Source of the DNA: Closterium sp. NIES-65
Taxonomy: Eukaryota > Streptophyta > Zygnematophyceae > Desmidiales > Closteriaceae
Assembly: GCA_948144175.1 (NCBI GenBank)
Contig: CANXME010001453.1
Coordinates: forward strand, 62,001 to 126,000
Length of the DNA stretch: 64,000 nt
Direction of reading: 5' to 3'
Part shown: positions 63,801 to 64,000 of the stretch, one piece after another
How positions within the stretch are numbered: the stretch's first letter is position 1
Layout: each line of letters begins with the position of its first letter
The notes under the pieces: model-generated
What the model saw: the letters and a program-made list of their open reading frames with translations, nothing else
What the model was told of the DNA's origin: nothing
Databases searched by the model: none
Made by a program: the position numbers and the translations under genes

Positions 63801-64000
63801 CCTCGTAGTCATCAATAAGTTCTCCAATATGGGTCACTTCATATCGACCAGCGCCACAGCTACAGCTGAAGCAACTGCTCGCCTCTTCTTCGACCGCATC
63901 ATCACCATCCACGGCATCCCCGCTACACTCATCTCACACAGAGACCCCAAATTCACGAGTAAGTTCTGGAAGGAGCTCATGGGACTGTTGGGGACAAAGC
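60724..64000 (+). pseudogene. Gypsy copy 2 gag-pol linker, protease, RT, RNase H and integrase
   Basis: A single frame runs from 60724 to the window edge with only three stops, all TAG: 61480, 62491 and 62728. Motifs: protease [12 protein letters not shown] (about 61530), RT ([30 protein letters not shown] then TAG, VVVYLDDILIYSKN), RNase H (VVEADASDQAVG, VYTDHSSLKYLKS), integrase HHCC finger (SCDTCQRMK) and core (VVSLDFITGLPS). The second catalytic aspartate appears replaced: LISHRDPKF instead of LISDRDPKF in copy 1. Continues beyond 64000. Confidence 0.88.

Larger units (their letters stand above)
59320..64000 (+). mobile_element. Chromodomain-type Gypsy retrotransposon, copy 2 (runs off the window)
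   Basis: 5' LTR 59320-59698 (379 bp), very similar to Gypsy copy 1, followed by TGGTAATCAGAGC. Gag, protease, RT, RNase H and integrase follow; the 3' part, where the chromodomain is expected, is outside the window. It sits in Copia family A copy 3; the left duplication should be CTAGT (59315-59319). Confidence 0.93.

Noticed and set aside
43123-64000. A changed nuclear code with TAG read as Gln
   Set aside because: Host PAO and UFL1 exons contain no in-frame TAG, and sibling elements use CAG at several of the sites. CHG-context decay is simpler, so reassignment is kept only as an alternative in the findings.
1-64000. tRNA or rRNA genes
   Set aside because: No cloverleaf with A and B boxes and no rRNA-like block was recognised by eye; a tRNAscan run would be needed to exclude them.

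Overview
This 64-kb window is nuclear DNA of a green-lineage eukaryote. It has GT-AG introns, secreted plant-type polyamine oxidase and UFL1 homologues, hAT transposons, Copia and chromodomain Ty3/Gypsy retrotransposons, and a TTTAGGG-like interstitial motif. GC-rich coding sequence, long pyrimidine-rich introns and Gly/Ala runs suggest a streptophyte alga (a zygnematophyte such as Closterium would fit), but the species is inferred, not shown.

Region 1 (1-30.3 kb) is genic. It holds the last exon of an unidentified gene (181-255), a five-exon FAD-dependent polyamine oxidase (1513-6733, +), a 12-exon E3 UFM1-protein ligase, UFL1 (9487-27805, +), and an unrecognised Ser/Ala-rich ORF (29380-28304, -) that converges on UFL1. 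Almost every exon edge in the two large genes is accompanied by one to five partial, decaying tandem copies of itself inside the adjoining intron. Two mobile elements sit in UFL1 introns. One is a structurally complete hAT transposon (10550-13412; 8-bp target duplication, 18-bp terminal repeats, 708-codon transposase). The other is a gag-only retroelement remnant (about 18079-23574) with three CCHC knuckles and no protease, reverse transcriptase or integrase.

Region 2 (30.3-64 kb) is a nested transposon block. A decayed hAT fragment (30358-31518, -) abuts a 5'-truncated Copia element of family A (to 38602, +), followed by half of a family B LTR. A minus-strand family A Copia (39128-55186; TSD GGGAA) is split by a family B Copia (40921-52803; TSD GGGGG), whose gag is split in turn by a chromodomain Gypsy (42319-47846). 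Next come a 1.9-kb non-autonomous LTR element (55415-57296; TSD GAGGT), a decayed minus-strand family A Copia (from 57314) and a second Gypsy copy inserted in it (59320 to the window end).

The strongest leads are the systematic duplication of splice junctions into introns, a mechanism by which introns could grow without changing the mRNA, and a marked excess of TAG among in-frame stops in the retroelement ORFs, often at codons that are CAG in sibling copies.
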